From the NCBI RefSeq assembly GCF_016907715.1, contig NZ_JAFBCM010000001.1, positions 7,851,420 to 7,915,419 of the forward strand: a stretch of DNA of 64,000 nucleotides, written 5' to 3'. This document shows positions 1 through 9,871 of the stretch, piece by piece; position 1 is the first letter of the stretch, and every line of letters starts with the position of its first letter. The notes under the pieces are model-generated. The model was not told the origin of the DNA, searched no databases, and saw nothing but the letters and a program-made list of their open reading frames with translations. A program made the position numbers and the translations under genes. Origin of the DNA: Tenggerimyces flavus (GTDB lineage: Bacteria > Actinomycetota > Actinomycetes > Propionibacteriales > Actinopolymorphaceae).

Positions 1-1497
1 GGATCGGCCCGTGCGGTGGAGAAGCAGCACGCCCGCGGCAAGCTGACCGCCCGGGAACGCATCGCGATGTTGCTCGACGAGGGCTCGTTCGTGGAGCTGG
101 ACGAGTTCGCCCGGCATCGTTCCCAGAATTTCGGTCTGGAGAAGAACCGCCCGTACGGCGACGGGGTCGTGACCGGGTTCGGCACTGTCGGTGGGCGTCA
201 GATCTGCGTGTTCAGCCAGGACTTCACGATCTACGGCGGCAGCCTCGGCGAGGTGTACGGCGAGAAGATCGTCAAGGTCATGGACCTCGCGATGAAGACG
301 GGCTGCCCGATCGTCGGCATCAACGAAGGCTCTGGCGCGCGCATCCAGGAGGGGGTCGTCTCCCTCGGGCTGTACGGCGAGATCTTCCGCCGGAATGTCC
401 ATGCGTCCGGCGTGATTCCACAGATCTCGCTGATCATGGGAACGTGTGCAGGTGGGCACGTCTACTCCCCCGCGCTGACCGATGTCACCGTGATGGTTGA
501 CCAAACATCCCACATGTTCATCACCGGTCCGGGCGTGATCAAGACCGTCACCGGCGAGGACGTCTCGTTCGAGGATCTCGGCGGAGCCCTTGCCCACAAC
601 ACGAAAAGTGGCAACGCGCACTACCTCGCGCCGAACGAGCAAGACGCGGTTGACTGGGTCAAGGCGCTCTTGTCATACCTGCCGCAGAACAACCTCGAGG
701 ACCCGCCGGCGTACGACGAGGACGCCGTTCTCTCCATCACAGCAGAAGATCGCGAGCTGGACACGCTCGTACCGGACTCGCCGAACCAGCCGTACGACAT
801 CCGCCAGGTAGTCGAGCATGTGCTGGACGACGGGGAGTTCCTCGAGCTGCACTCGTTGTTCGCGCCGAACATCGTCGTCGGGTTCGGCCGCGTCGACGGT
901 CAGTCCGTCGGTGTGGTGGGCAACCAGCCGTTGCAGTTCGCGGGCTGCCTGGACATCGACGCGTCGGAGAAGGCGGCCCGGTTCGTGCGGACCTGCGACG
1001 CGTTCAACCTCCCGATCCTCACGTTCGTGGACGTTCCGGGCTTTCTGCCGGGCACCGACCAGGAGTGGAACGGCATCATCCGGCGCGGCGCCAAGCTGAT
1101 CTACGCATACGCCGAGGCGACCGTCCCGTTGGTCACGGTGATCACGCGGAAGGCGTACGGCGGCGCGTACGACGTGATGGGCTCCAAGCACCTCGGCGCG
1201 GACATCAACCTGGCTTGGCCATCCGCGCAGATCGCGGTGATGGGCGCACAGGGAGCGGTGAACATCCTGTACCGCAAGGAGCTCGCGGCCAACTCCGACC
1301 CGGACGGTCTGCGGACGCAGCTCGTCGAGGAGTACGAGGACACGCTGGCGAACCCGTACGTCGCGGCCGAGCGCGGCTACGTCGACGCGGTGATCCATCC
1401 GCACGAGACCCGGGTCGAGATCGTTCGCGCGCTCCGGCTGCTGCGCACCAAGCGCGAGACGCACGCGCCGCGCAAGCATGGGAACATCCCGCTATGA
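1..1497 (+). CDS. pccB: Propionyl-CoA carboxylase beta subunit (5'-truncated by window edge)
   Basis: Carboxyltransferase beta subunit of an acyl-CoA carboxylase; it moves CO2 from carboxybiotin to the acyl-CoA. The reading frame is open from base 1 (GSARA before [16 protein letters not shown]), so the N-terminus lies outside the window and the GTG at 16 is probably not the start. Visible parts are the N-terminal crotonase-like half (GSGARIQEG near residue 111, AGGHVYSPA near 151) and the C-terminal half with [11 protein letters not shown] near 387. The Asp in AYDVM corresponds to the acyl-pocket residue that, in the Streptomyces enzymes, is Asp in PccB and Ile in AccB, so propionyl-CoA is the likely substrate. 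The stop overlaps the next start (ATGA). Confidence 0.95.
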   Translation, partial: GSARAVEKQHARGKLTARERIAMLLDEGSFVELDEFARHRSQNFGLEKNRPYGDGVVTGFGTVGGRQICVFSQDFTIYGGSLGEVYGEKIVKVMDLAMKTGCPIVGINEGSGARIQEGVVSLGLYGEIFRRNVHASGVIPQISLIMGTCAGGHVYSPALTDVTVMVDQTSHMFITGPGVIKTVTGEDVSFEDLGGALAHNTKSGNAHYLAPNEQDAVDWVKALLSYLPQNNLEDPPAYDEDAVLSITAEDRELDTLVPDSPNQPYDIRQVVEHVLDDGEFLELHSLFAPNIVVGFGRVDGQSVGVVGNQPLQFAGCLDIDASEKAARFVRTCDAFNLPILTFVDVPGFLPGTDQEWNGIIRRGAKLIYAYAEATVPLVTVITRKAYGGAYDVMGSKHLGADINLAWPSAQIAVMGAQGAVNILYRKELAANSDPDGLRTQLVEEYEDTLANPYVAAERGYVDAVIHPHETRVEIVRALRLLRTKRETHAPRKHGNIPL

Positions 1498-1727
1498 GCG
1501 AAGCTTCGGAGGAGACCCGACCGGTGCTGCGCGTCGTCAAGGGTGACCCGACGCCGGAGGAGTTGGCGGCGCTCGTCGCGGTCGTGCAGGCGCGGGCCTC
1601 GTCGGCGTCCGGCCCGCCCGCGGTTGGTCGCGAGGAGAAGAGCGGCTGGGCAGCGTATTGGCGTTCGGTTCGACAGCCCGTTCAGCACGGCCCTGGCGGA
1701 TGGCGAGCGAGCGCGCGCCCGCGCTGA
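1494..1727 (+). CDS. Acyl-CoA carboxylase epsilon subunit
   Basis: Small protein of 77 residues beginning [19 protein letters not shown]. The segment [21 protein letters not shown] is the hallmark of the actinobacterial AccE/PccE epsilon subunit, which binds the beta subunit and stimulates the carboxylase. The C-terminus carries the usual Trp-rich tail ([20 protein letters not shown]). Its ATG overlaps the pccB stop by 4 bp, which indicates translational coupling and supports this start. Length is typical of the family. PccE would be an accurate name if the beta subunit is PccB as its pocket residue suggests. Confidence 0.9.
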   Translation: MSEASEETRPVLRVVKGDPTPEELAALVAVVQARASSASGPPAVGREEKSGWAAYWRSVRQPVQHGPGGWRASARPR

Positions 1728-1746
1728 GACCGTAGGCTCTGCGTTC

Positions 1747-3405
1747 ATGCGTGACATCACCGAGATCGCTGACGATCTCGTCGACCAGCAGGCCGCGCTC
1801 GACCCGATCCAGGCGACCTACGCTGGCATCAAGGGCTACGACGCGGAGCTGAACGACTACTCCCCGGACGGCTTCGCGGCACGGCAGGAGCTCAACCGCC
1901 GTACGCTCGCCGAGCTCGCCGCGACCGAGCCCTTGGACGAGCGGGAGCGGGTCGCCAAGGACGCGATGGTCGAACGGCTCGGCCTGTCCGTCGAGCGGTA
2001 CGAGGCGGGTCTGCTCACCAGCGATCTCAATGTCGCCGCGAGTCCGCTGCAGTACGTGCGCGGGGTCTTCGACCTGATGCCGACGGCTTCGGAGGAGGAC
2101 TGGCGGACGATCGCGCAGCGGCTCTCCGGCGTTCCCGCGGCTTTGGCCGGCTACCGGCGTTCGCTCGCCGAGTCAGCTGACGCCGGGCGGGTGGCCGCGC
2201 GCCGGCAGGTCGACGCGTGCGCGGACAACTGCCTTTCCTGGGCGGCGGACGACCTGTTCGGCGGGCTCGTCGCCCGTTCCGAGGTCGACGGCGCGCTGCG
2301 CGCAGACCTCGACCGGGCCGCCGCCTCCGCGACTGCCGCGCTCGGTGAGTTCGAGACGTTCCTGCGTCAGGAGCTCTCGCCCAAGGCACGCGAGAAGGAC
2401 GCTGTCGGCCAGGAGCTGTACGCGCTGAACTCGCGCTACTTCCTCGGTGCCTCGATCGATCTGCACGAGACGTACGCATGGGGCTGGGAGGAACTCGCCC
2501 GGATCGAGCGCGAGATGGAGTCGGTGGCGGACAAGATCGTTCCCGGCGGCAGCGTCTCGGACGCGGTCGCTGCGCTGGACGCGGATCCGGAGCGGCAGCT
2601 GGGGAGCAAGGAGGAGTTCCGCGACTGGATGCAGGAGCTCGCCGACCGTACGGTCGCGGAGATGGCTGGCGTCCACTTCGACATCCCGGACGCGGTACGG
2701 AAGATCGACTGCCGGCTCGCTCCGACCAGCGACGGCGCGATCTACTACACCGGCCCGAGCGAGGACTTCACCCGCCCGGGCGCGATGTGGTGGTCGGTGC
2801 CGAAGGGCGTGACCACGTTCTCGACCTGGAAGGAGTACTCGACCGTCTACCACGAGGGCGTGCCGGGGCATCACCTTCAGGTCGCGCAAACCCTGTACCG
2901 CAAGGACATTCTCAACCGCTGGCAGCGACTGATGTGCTGGATCTCCGGGCACGGCGAGGGCTGGGCGCTGTACGCCGAGCGGCTGATGGACGAGCTCGGC
3001 TACCTCGACGACCCGGGCGCTCGGCTCGGCATGCTGGACATGCAGAGCCTGCGCGCCGCCCGGGTGGTGGTGGACATCGGCATGCACCTGGAGCTGCCCA
3101 TCCCGAACTACCGTGGGAGTGGCTGGCACACCGGTGAGCGGTGGAATCCCGAGCTGGGCTTGGAGTTTCTCATCGCTCATAGCCGGATCGATGTGGAGTT
3201 CCTACGCTTCGAGCTCAACCGGTATCTCGGGTGGCCGGGGCAGGCGCCGTCGTACAAGGTGGGCGAACGGATCTGGCTGCAGGCTCGTGCGGAGGCTCAG
3301 GAGCGTGCTGGGGCTGCGTTCGATCTCAAGACGTTCCACCGCCGGGCGCTGGACCTGGGATGTCTTGGCCTGGACCCTTTCCGCGAGGCTCTGCGCCGAC
3401 TCTGA
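1747..3405 (+). CDS. DUF885 family putative metallopeptidase-like protein
   Basis: Protein of 552 residues with no signal peptide, so probably cytoplasmic. It carries the family motifs HEGVPGHHLQ (about residues 369-378) and HGEGWALYAERL (about 403-414). These resemble the His and Glu ligands of zinc peptidases, and the family is usually treated as peptidase-like, but its substrate is not established. Length matches the family. The start was placed at the ATG at 1747, giving MRDITEIADDLVDQ; an in-frame extension upstream to 1543 overlaps the epsilon gene and is low-complexity Arg-rich. It lies 19 bp after the epsilon gene, so co-transcription is possible although no functional link is known. 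Confidence 0.8.
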   Translation: MRDITEIADDLVDQQAALDPIQATYAGIKGYDAELNDYSPDGFAARQELNRRTLAELAATEPLDERERVAKDAMVERLGLSVERYEAGLLTSDLNVAASPLQYVRGVFDLMPTASEEDWRTIAQRLSGVPAALAGYRRSLAESADAGRVAARRQVDACADNCLSWAADDLFGGLVARSEVDGALRADLDRAAASATAALGEFETFLRQELSPKAREKDAVGQELYALNSRYFLGASIDLHETYAWGWEELARIEREMESVADKIVPGGSVSDAVAALDADPERQLGSKEEFRDWMQELADRTVAEMAGVHFDIPDAVRKIDCRLAPTSDGAIYYTGPSEDFTRPGAMWWSVPKGVTTFSTWKEYSTVYHEGVPGHHLQVAQTLYRKDILNRWQRLMCWISGHGEGWALYAERLMDELGYLDDPGARLGMLDMQSLRAARVVVDIGMHLELPIPNYRGSGWHTGERWNPELGLEFLIAHSRIDVEFLRFELNRYLGWPGQAPSYKVGERIWLQARAEAQERAGAAFDLKTFHRRALDLGCLGLDPFREALRRL

Positions 3406-3896
3406 TAGGAGAAGGTGCGCCGCACGAGCTCCGCGAAGGTCCTGTCTAGGTCCCGGACGGATGAGCGCGAAGACTTTTGGTCGCCATAGCGCGCATAGGC
3501 TTCGGGCTCATCCTGGGTGTGGCAGGTGTGACTCGCGTGACGACCACCAGGGTCGGGCGGGCGTGGCGCGTGGTTGGGGTGGGTGGGGCTGAGCACGGTT
3601 AGTGCGGAAGGTTTGGGGTGCTATGGCGCCCATAGTTTCCGCGCTGATCTGGGATGTGACTGGTGTGAGGTCTCAGGTTGCCGACTCGATTGTTGTGTCG
3701 GCGAGCAGCCCGGTCATGTGGGACTCGCGTGGGCTGTCGCGGCGGTCGATTGTGGTGACCAGTTTGAAAAGCCGCCGCCCCACCCCCGAACGGGTGCCCG
3801 GGGGAGGCTTCTCGTCGTTCAGGTCTGCTGCCGTCGTGGGTCGCCTGTGGGCCCCCGGTCACTTGTCGTGCAGATGACACCGGGCTTCCGTTTACC
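3406..3896. repeat. Convergent intergenic region with dispersed repeat B, copy 1
   Basis: No convincing gene lies in this 491-base gap between converging genes. From about 3730 to 3890 it matches repeat family B, also present at about 12970-13275 and 52270-52550. Shared blocks include GCGGCGGTCGATTGTGGTG, the small hairpin CCCCCGAACGGGTGCCCGGGGG, GGTCTGCTGCCGT and CAGATGACACCGGG. This copy lacks the long internal hairpin of the other two and has only GGTGACCAG at that place. The part before 3730 includes a short palindrome, CTATGGCGCCCATAG, and two weakly similar tandem segments around 3475-3545 and 3605-3680. Confidence 0.6.
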
Positions 3897-5042
3897 TCAC
3901 CATTCTGCGAGGGAGCCGTCGTCTCTTCTGAAGGTCGGCGTCCTCCACCTGTGGCCCACTTCTGCTGCGCGCTCCACTGCTGCTGCGTCCACTTCGATGC
4001 CCAGGCCTGGCCCCGTCGGCCGGCGAACGTAGCCGTCTGCGAAGCCGAACACCGACTTGTCCACCAGGTAGTCGAGCAGGTCCGATCCCTCGTTGTAGTG
4101 GATCCCCAGGCTCTGCTCCTGGATCAACGCGTTCGGCGACGCGAAGTCCACCTGCAAGCTCGCCGCCAGTGCGATCGGGCCCAGCGGGCAGTGCGGGGCC
4201 AACGACACGTCGTACGCCTCGGCCATCGAGGCGATCCGCCGCACCTCGGAGATCCCACCAGCGTGCGACAGATCCGGCTGCGCGATCGCGATTCCCTTGT
4301 CCAGAACGCGCTTGAAGTCCCACCGCGAGAACAGCCGCTCTCCCGTCGCGATCGGGATCGACGTCGAGGAGACGATCGAGCCGATGTGCTCGGACATCTC
4401 CGGCACCAGCGGTTCCTCGACGAAGAACGGCAATGACGGCTCGAGCAACGGCAGGACACGCCGCGCCATGGCGACAGTCATACGCCCGTGGAAGTCGATT
4501 GCCACGTCGAACTCCGGCCCACACGCCGCGCGCACTGCGGCCACCCGGGCGGCGATGGACTCCGCAGCGCCGGCCGTGTCGATCCGGCGCAGCTCGCCTC
4601 CGCCGTTCATCTTGATCGCCGTGAAGCCCTGCGCCTTCATGTTCAGCGCCGCGTCGGCCACCTCCGCGGGGCGGTCGCCGCCGATCCAGCCGTAGACGCG
4701 CATGCGGTCGCGGACGTGACCGCCGAGCAACTGGTACACCGGGACGCCGAGCGCCTTGCCCGCGATGTCCCACAGCGCCTGGTCGACGCCCGCCACGGCG
4801 CTCGAGAGCACGGGGCCGCCTCGATAGAAGGTGCCCTTCGTCATCACCTGCCAGTGCTCCTCGATCCGGAGCGGGTCCTGGCCGACGAGGTAGTCCGCGA
4901 GCTCGTCCACAGCCGTCGCGACCGTGTGAGCACGCCCTTCGACGATCGGCTCCCCCCACCCGGTGATGCCCTCGTCGGTGTCGATGCGCAAGAAACACCA
5001 GCGCGGCGCCACGAGGTAGGTCGTGAGGCGGGTGATCAGCAT
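3897..5042 (-). CDS. dgoD: D-galactonate dehydratase
   Basis: Enolase-superfamily (mandelate racemase/muconate lactonizing) enzyme of 381 residues, almost the length of E. coli DgoD and similar along its whole length. Dehydrates D-galactonate to 2-keto-3-deoxy-galactonate. Recognisable landmarks are GWGEPIVEGRA near residue 28, FYRGGPVL, the metal-ligand segment DFHGR near 183, EEPLVPE near 209, GERLFSRWDFKRVL near 235, QPDLSHAGGI and the catalytic-base segment APHCPLGPIALAASLQ near 285, ending GSLAEW. The ATG at 5042 gives the family N-terminus MLITRLTTY. No other galactonate gene (kinase, aldolase) is adjacent; the divergent neighbour is metE. Confidence 0.9.
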   Translation of the reverse strand: MLITRLTTYLVAPRWCFLRIDTDEGITGWGEPIVEGRAHTVATAVDELADYLVGQDPLRIEEHWQVMTKGTFYRGGPVLSSAVAGVDQALWDIAGKALGVPVYQLLGGHVRDRMRVYGWIGGDRPAEVADAALNMKAQGFTAIKMNGGGELRRIDTAGAAESIAARVAAVRAACGPEFDVAIDFHGRMTVAMARRVLPLLEPSLPFFVEEPLVPEMSEHIGSIVSSTSIPIATGERLFSRWDFKRVLDKGIAIAQPDLSHAGGISEVRRIASMAEAYDVSLAPHCPLGPIALAASLQVDFASPNALIQEQSLGIHYNEGSDLLDYLVDKSVFGFADGYVRRPTGPGLGIEVDAAAVERAAEVGHRWRTPTFRRDDGSLAEW

Positions 5043-5112
5043 GTGGACGGTCCTCTCACTCTGTGGTCTTCTCGACGCTAGCTCAGATGACGGTGCCTAT
5101 AGTCGATCCCGC

Positions 5113-5306
5113 GGTTGGTTCGTCTGGTACCGGACACTCCGGGACCGGACGAGGCAAGAGGGAACCCGGTGTGACTCCGGGACTGCCCCGCAGCGGTGAG
5201 TGGGAACGACCGCCGTCAGACGCACTGGGCGCGAGCCTGGGAAGCGACGGCCAGTAGGACAAGCGGCGACAGCCGACGAGCCCACGAGTCCGAAGACCTG
5301 CCCACC
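5113..5306 (+). promoter_or_regulatory. Cobalamin riboswitch upstream of metE
   Basis: The leader holds the conserved cobalamin aptamer blocks in order: AAGAGGGAACCCGGTG and GACTCCGGGACTGCCCCGC (5156-5193), then GCGAGCCTGGGAAG, then GACGGCCAGTAGG, and a B12-box-like end CACGAGTCCGAAGACCTGCC (5283-5302). It lies about 130 bases before the metE start on the same strand. When adenosylcobalamin is present it would turn down the B12-independent methionine synthase, which implies a B12-dependent MetH elsewhere in the genome. The 5306-5439 stretch would contain the expression platform; no clean terminator was picked out there. Confidence 0.9.
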
Positions 5307-5439
5307 GCCCACGCGCGACCGGCGCGTGGTTGGTCCACGGCCTCGAGGGGTGGCTGCCGGACACGAGCGGCGCGATCATCGCGCGCCTTCGCGTCCCCAC
5401 CTTGCCCCACGACAGCCGTCACGCGAGGGAAGGACCCTG

Positions 5440-7701
5440 ATGACAGTCAGCACCACCGTTCTCGGCTACCCCAGGATCGGTCCGCGCCGCGAGCTCAAGC
5501 GCGCGACCGAGTCGTTCTGGAACGGCCGTACGTCCGCCGCCGACCTCCAGGCCACGGCGAAAGAGCTCCGCACGAACGTCTGGACCACGCTCCGCGACGC
5601 CGGCATCGAGCAGCTCCCGTCGAACACCTTCTCGCTGTACGACTCCGTGCTCGACCAGGCCGTACTCGTCGGCGCCGTCCCCGAACGGTTCGCCCACCTC
5701 ACCGACGAGCTCGACCGCTACTTCGCGATGGCCCGCGGTGTCGAGGGCATCGCGCCGCTCGAGATGACGAAGTGGTTCGACACGAACTACCACTACCTCG
5801 TGCCCGAGCTCGGACCCGAGACCACGTTCGCGGTGTCGGGCCGCAAGCCCTTCGATGAGTTGGCCGAGGCTCCCGGCTCGCGTCCGGTGCTCGTCGGGCC
5901 GCTGAGCTTCCTACTGCTCGCCAAGCCCGATGCCGATGCGCCGAAGGACTTCCGGCCGCTCGACCTGCTGGACCGGCTGCTGCCGGTGTACGAGGACCTG
6001 CTCGCCCAGCTCGCGCAAGCCGGCGCGGAGTGGGTGCAGCTCGACGAGCCGGTGCTGGCCGCCGACCGGTCCGCGGAGGAGCTCGCGGCGCTGCAGGCGA
6101 CGTACGAACGACTCGCCGCCGCCACGCAGCGCCCGAAGCTCCTGGTCGCGAACTACTTCGGCCCCTACGGCCAAGCACTCCCCGTCCTCGCGAGGACCGG
6201 CGTCGAAGGCCTCGCGCTCGACCTGGTCGCGGGAGCCGCCGACCTCGACCAGATCGCCAGCGCCGGGCTGGGTACGAAGACGATCTACGCCGGTCTCGTC
6301 GACGGCCGCAACGTCTGGCGCACCAACCTCCCGGAAGCCCTCTCCATAGCCGCCGCCCTGCTCGGCTCCGTAGGCGACCTCGTCGTCAGCTCGTCGAGCT
6401 CGCTCCTCCACGTACCCCTCGACCTCGCCCAGGAGAACGCCCTAGACGACGCGCTCAAGGACCGGCTCGCGTTCGCCCGGGAGAAGCTGGACGAGATCGT
6501 CGTCCTCGGCCGCGCCCTCAAGGAGGGTCGCGAGTCCGTCGCCGCAGCGCTCGACGACGCGGAGACGGCACGCACCAGAGAGCTCGCGGGCTCCGTCGAC
6601 AACCGCGTACGAGCAAGGCTCGAGGCGCTCGGCGACGGAACGGCCCGCGGCCCGGCCACCGAACGCGCCGCGGCCCACCACGCGCTCGGCGCGCTCCCCG
6701 CCCTGCCGACGACGACGGTCGGCTCGTTCCCGCAGACCGCCTCGATCCGTACAGCGCGGGCCGACTTCCGCGCCGGCCGCATCGACGCGGCAGCGTACGA
6801 GCAGCGGATCAAGGCCGAGGTCGACTCGGTGATCGCGCTGCAGGAGGAGCTCGGGCTCGACGTCCTCGTGCACGGCGAGCCGGAGCGCAACGACATGGTG
6901 CAGTACTTCGCCGAGCAACTCGCCGGCTTCGCGACGACCGAGCACGGCTGGGTGCAGTCGTACGGCACGAGGTACGTCCGGCCGCCGCTGCTCTACGGCG
7001 ACGTGTCGAGGCCGAAGCCGATGACTGTGACGTGGGCGACGTACGCGCAGTCGAAGACGGCCAAGCCTGTCAAGGGGATGTTGACGGGCCCAGTCACCAT
7101 GCTGGCTTGGTCGTTCGTCCGTTCCGACCTCCCGCTGTCGCAGGCCGCACGGCAGGTGGCACTGGCCCTCAGGGACGAGGTCCACGACCTGGAGTCGGCG
7201 GGCATCCGGTACGTCCAGGTCGACGAGCCGGCGCTGCGCGAGCTGCTGCCGCTGCACGCCGCGGACCAGGCCGAGTACCTGGAGTGGGCCGTCGCCGCGT
7301 TCCGGTTCGCGACGTCCGGGATCGCCGACAGCACGCAGATCCACACGCACATGTGCTACTCGGAGTTCGGCGAGATCGTCGACACGATCGGCGCGCTGGA
7401 CGCCGACGTGACCAGCGTCGAGGCGGCGCGGTCGCGGATGGAGCTGGTCGGCGATCTGCAGCGGGCCGGCTACTCCCGCGGCATCGGCCCGGGCGTGTAC
7501 GACATCCACTCCCCGCGGGTGCCGTCGGCGGAGGAGATCGAGGAGTCGCTGCGGCTCGCGCTGGTCGCCGTGCCGGCCGACCGGCTGTGGGTCAACCCGG
7601 ACTGCGGCCTGAAGACCCGCACGTACGACGACATCGAGCCGGCCCTGCGCAACCTCGTCGCCGCGGCGCGCAAGGTCCGCCAGTCACTCCCCGCCAGCTA
7701 G
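5440..7701 (+). CDS. metE: Cobalamin-independent methionine synthase
   Basis: 5-methyltetrahydropteroyltriglutamate-homocysteine methyltransferase, 753 residues, the same length as E. coli MetE. Makes methionine in the cytoplasm without B12. It has the two-barrel structure: an N-terminal half starting TTVLGYPRIGPRRELK and a catalytic C-terminal half starting TTTVGSFPQT. Zinc ligands are visible as HTHMCYSEF near residue 636-643 (His and Cys) and NPDCGLKTR near 722 (Cys). The start at 5440 (MTVSTTVLGYPRIG) has AGGGAAGGA upstream; longer in-frame extensions run through the riboswitch and are rejected. It is a single-gene unit ending just before a repeat C element. Confidence 0.97.
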   Translation: MTVSTTVLGYPRIGPRRELKRATESFWNGRTSAADLQATAKELRTNVWTTLRDAGIEQLPSNTFSLYDSVLDQAVLVGAVPERFAHLTDELDRYFAMARGVEGIAPLEMTKWFDTNYHYLVPELGPETTFAVSGRKPFDELAEAPGSRPVLVGPLSFLLLAKPDADAPKDFRPLDLLDRLLPVYEDLLAQLAQAGAEWVQLDEPVLAADRSAEELAALQATYERLAAATQRPKLLVANYFGPYGQALPVLARTGVEGLALDLVAGAADLDQIASAGLGTKTIYAGLVDGRNVWRTNLPEALSIAAALLGSVGDLVVSSSSSLLHVPLDLAQENALDDALKDRLAFAREKLDEIVVLGRALKEGRESVAAALDDAETARTRELAGSVDNRVRARLEALGDGTARGPATERAAAHHALGALPALPTTTVGSFPQTASIRTARADFRAGRIDAAAYEQRIKAEVDSVIALQEELGLDVLVHGEPERNDMVQYFAEQLAGFATTEHGWVQSYGTRYVRPPLLYGDVSRPKPMTVTWATYAQSKTAKPVKGMLTGPVTMLAWSFVRSDLPLSQAARQVALALRDEVHDLESAGIRYVQVDEPALRELLPLHAADQAEYLEWAVAAFRFATSGIADSTQIHTHMCYSEFGEIVDTIGALDADVTSVEAARSRMELVGDLQRAGYSRGIGPGVYDIHSPRVPSAEEIEESLRLALVAVPADRLWVNPDCGLKTRTYDDIEPALRNLVAAARKVRQSLPAS

Positions 7702-7710
7702 CGGGCCGCC

Positions 7711-7786
7711 GTGATCATGAACGTGATCATGAAAGCGGACTGGGCGTATATGACCGGTTCGCCTTCATGATCACGTACATGATCAC
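7711..7786. repeat. Repeat family C: GTGATCATG hairpin element
   Basis: Long inverted repeat between converging metE and the aldo/keto reductase gene. The left arm, GTGATCATGAACGTGATCAT then GAAAGCG, pairs with the right arm, CGCCTTCATGATCACGTACA then TGATCAC, around a short core containing GGGCGTATATGACC. Related copies sit at 13374-13424 and 18368-18454. The position suggests a bidirectional terminator or REP-like element; this is inference. Confidence 0.75.
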
Positions 7787-7791
7787 CGGGT

Positions 7792-8787
7792 TTAGCCGCG
7801 GCGCTGGAACTGCGGGAGCCGGAGGAGGTCGTACGGGTACGGCAACGGTTGGTCGCTCGCCGTCGTGAGGCGGTCGAGCTGCTCGGAGGTGAGCGACCAG
7901 CCGGTGGCGCCGAGGTTGTCGCGCAGGTGCTCCGGCGTCCGCGCCCCGAAGATCGGCGCGGTCACCGCCGGCTGCTGGAGCAGCCAACGCAGCGCAACCT
8001 GCGCCGGCGACTTGCCGGCCTCCGCCGCGACCGCGTGCAGCGCGTCGAGCACCTGCCAGGTCGCCTCCGTCGCCATCGAGTCGAACGACCCACTCGCCGC
8101 GACCCGCGTGCCCGACGGCGGCGACGACATGCCGCGCCGGTACTTGCCGGACAGCCAGCCGCCCTGCAACGGGCTCCAGGGAATCAGACCCAGCCCCTCG
8201 TTCTCGCAGACCGGCACGAGCTCGTACTCCGCCGACCGGGCGAGCAGGTTGTAGAGCGGCTGCAGCGAGACGAACGGCTCCCAGCCGTTCGCGCGCGATA
8301 CGTCGACCGACTTCTGCAGCTGCCAGCCGGCGTAGTTCGCGGCGCCGACGAACCGCACCTTGCCGCTGCGCACCAGCACGTCCAGCGTCGAGAGCGTCTC
8401 CTCGAACGTGGTCGCGTCGTCGAACACGTGGATCTGGTACAGGTCGACGTAGTCCGTCCCGAGCCGGCGCAGGCTCGCGTCGATCGACCGCATGACGTGC
8501 TTGCGCCCAGCTCCCTGCGGCGGCTGCCCGGTCGCGGCCTCGCCGTACACCTTGGTCGCGATCACCAGCTCGTCGCGATCCCGCGTCTTCAGCCAGCTGC
8601 CGAGGATCCGTTCGGACTCGCCGAAGCCGTACACGTCCGCGGTGTCGATGAACGTGCCGCCGGCGTCGACGAACTCGTCCAGGATCCGATGGCTGGTCTG
8701 CTCGTCGGAATCGCCGCCGAACCCCATCGCGCCGAGGCACAGCTCACTGACCTCGAGGCCCGTTCTTCCCAAGTAGCGATAGTCCAC
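7792..8787 (-). CDS. Aldo/keto reductase
   Basis: NAD(P)H-dependent oxidoreductase of the AKR superfamily, 331 residues, cytoplasmic. The catalytic tetrad is visible: Asp48 and Tyr53 in FIDTADVYG, Lys79 in VIATKV, His120 in LYQIHVFD. The cofactor-binding C-terminal part includes [15 protein letters not shown] and [15 protein letters not shown]. The GTG at 8787 was chosen because it gives [14 protein letters not shown], the normal AKR N-terminus; an upstream extension adds 14 unrelated residues. It lies 66 bp downstream of the PhyH dioxygenase gene on the same strand, so the two may form a transcript. The substrate cannot be deduced. A paralogous AKR is at 53131-54150. Confidence 0.85.
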   Translation of the reverse strand: MDYRYLGRTGLEVSELCLGAMGFGGDSDEQTSHRILDEFVDAGGTFIDTADVYGFGESERILGSWLKTRDRDELVIATKVYGEAATGQPPQGAGRKHVMRSIDASLRRLGTDYVDLYQIHVFDDATTFEETLSTLDVLVRSGKVRFVGAANYAGWQLQKSVDVSRANGWEPFVSLQPLYNLLARSAEYELVPVCENEGLGLIPWSPLQGGWLSGKYRRGMSSPPSGTRVAASGSFDSMATEATWQVLDALHAVAAEAGKSPAQVALRWLLQQPAVTAPIFGARTPEHLRDNLGATGWSLTSEQLDRLTTASDQPLPYPYDLLRLPQFQRRG

Positions 8788-8853
8788 GCTTTTCGACGCT
8801 ATCTGCCCGCCGCCGGAAGAGCGAGCCAATCAGCCCGCGAGATCACGGACCGA

Positions 8854-9774
8854 TCAGCGGTCGCAGCCGCCCTCGCCGTCGGGGCGGACGTGCGGGCGGG
8901 CGACGTCCTCGAGTCCCTTGTAGGCGTACGGGTCCTCACCGGCCACGAGCACGACGTCGCGATAGTCCCACTTCGCGACATGTCCGCGCTCCTCCTTGCG
9001 CCATGGCAGCAGGGACTCCGCGCTCATGTAGTGGTTGGCGAGCGCGCGGCGGAAGCCGTGCTTGCCGCTGTTCTGCAGCGAACGGTGCAGCAGGTAGCCG
9101 TTGAAGATCACCGCCGAGCCGGCCGGAACCTCCACGGGGACGGCGTCCTCGTCGCGGTACGGGAAGTCGTACGCCTCGATCGAGCAGTCGAACCGCGGGT
9201 CGTCCTGGTCGCGGTCGGGATAGATCACGCCACGCCGGTGCGAACCGGGCAGCACCCACAGGCAGCCGTTCTCGATCGTCGCGTCGTCGAGCGCGATCCA
9301 GGTCGCGGTGAGCGAACGGTCCCGCGTCGGGATGAAGAACTCGTCCTGGTGCCAGGCCTGGCCCGGCTTGCCCTCGGACTTCATGAACAGCATCGACTGC
9401 ATGGCCTTCACGTTCGGCCCGATCACCTTGGTCAGCACCTCGACGATCCGCGGCTGGGCCAGCTGATCGGCAAGGATCTGGGAGACCTTGTGGGGCATGT
9501 GAATGCACAGATAACGGCGCAACACGTCCTCGTCGGAGATGTCCTCGCCGACGACGGGGGCGGAGTCTCCTTCACGTCCGATGCCGACCGCGCCGAGGTC
9601 GCCGCGGCACAGTCGTACGGCTTCGGCGTTGACCTCAGCGACCTCCTCGGGCGACAACGCGCCGCGGAGTACGCCGAAGCCGTCCTGCTTGATCTGCTCG
9701 ATCAGCGCATCGGAGATCGAGTCGTGGAGCGTGGCCGGGGCTTTGGTGCTGGTCTCTGCGACGACGGCTGACAT
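8854..9774 (-). CDS. Phytanoyl-CoA dioxygenase (PhyH) family oxygenase
   Basis: Fe(II)/2-oxoglutarate-dependent dioxygenase of the PhyH family, 306 residues. The double-stranded beta-helix metal site is visible as HQDEFFIPTRD (His142, Asp144) and distal LLHRSLQNSG (His230). CLWVLPGSHRRG and VPAGSAVIFNG are family landmarks. The start at 9774 is supported by a strong ribosome binding site (AGGAGGA) eight bases before ATG, giving MSAVVAETST. It is transcribed away from an AraC-family regulator (97 bp between starts), which probably controls it. Bacterial members oxidise diverse small molecules; the substrate here is unknown. Confidence 0.85.
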   Translation of the reverse strand: MSAVVAETSTKAPATLHDSISDALIEQIKQDGFGVLRGALSPEEVAEVNAEAVRLCRGDLGAVGIGREGDSAPVVGEDISDEDVLRRYLCIHMPHKVSQILADQLAQPRIVEVLTKVIGPNVKAMQSMLFMKSEGKPGQAWHQDEFFIPTRDRSLTATWIALDDATIENGCLWVLPGSHRRGVIYPDRDQDDPRFDCSIEAYDFPYRDEDAVPVEVPAGSAVIFNGYLLHRSLQNSGKHGFRRALANHYMSAESLLPWRKEERGHVAKWDYRDVVLVAGEDPYAYKGLEDVARPHVRPDGEGGCDR

Positions 9775-9871
9775 GCGATCCTCCTGTTGGGCATGGCCTC
9801 GTACGCTCTCCAGCATCGCCGTTGGCGGGCCTGATGGCCATGTCCGTCGCACCCGACTAACCTGTCTGTTC

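Noticed and set aside
16-18. GTG as pccB start
   Set aside because: The upstream codons GSARA continue the known PccB N-terminal region, so the gene begins before the window.
5200-5439. N-terminal extension of metE
   Set aside because: It would translate the cobalamin riboswitch; homology starts at MTVSTTVLGYP and a ribosome binding site precedes 5440.
7849-9771. Open frame of 640 codons antisense to the AKR and PhyH genes
   Set aside because: Spans two unrelated genes and their gap; no motif in the translation.
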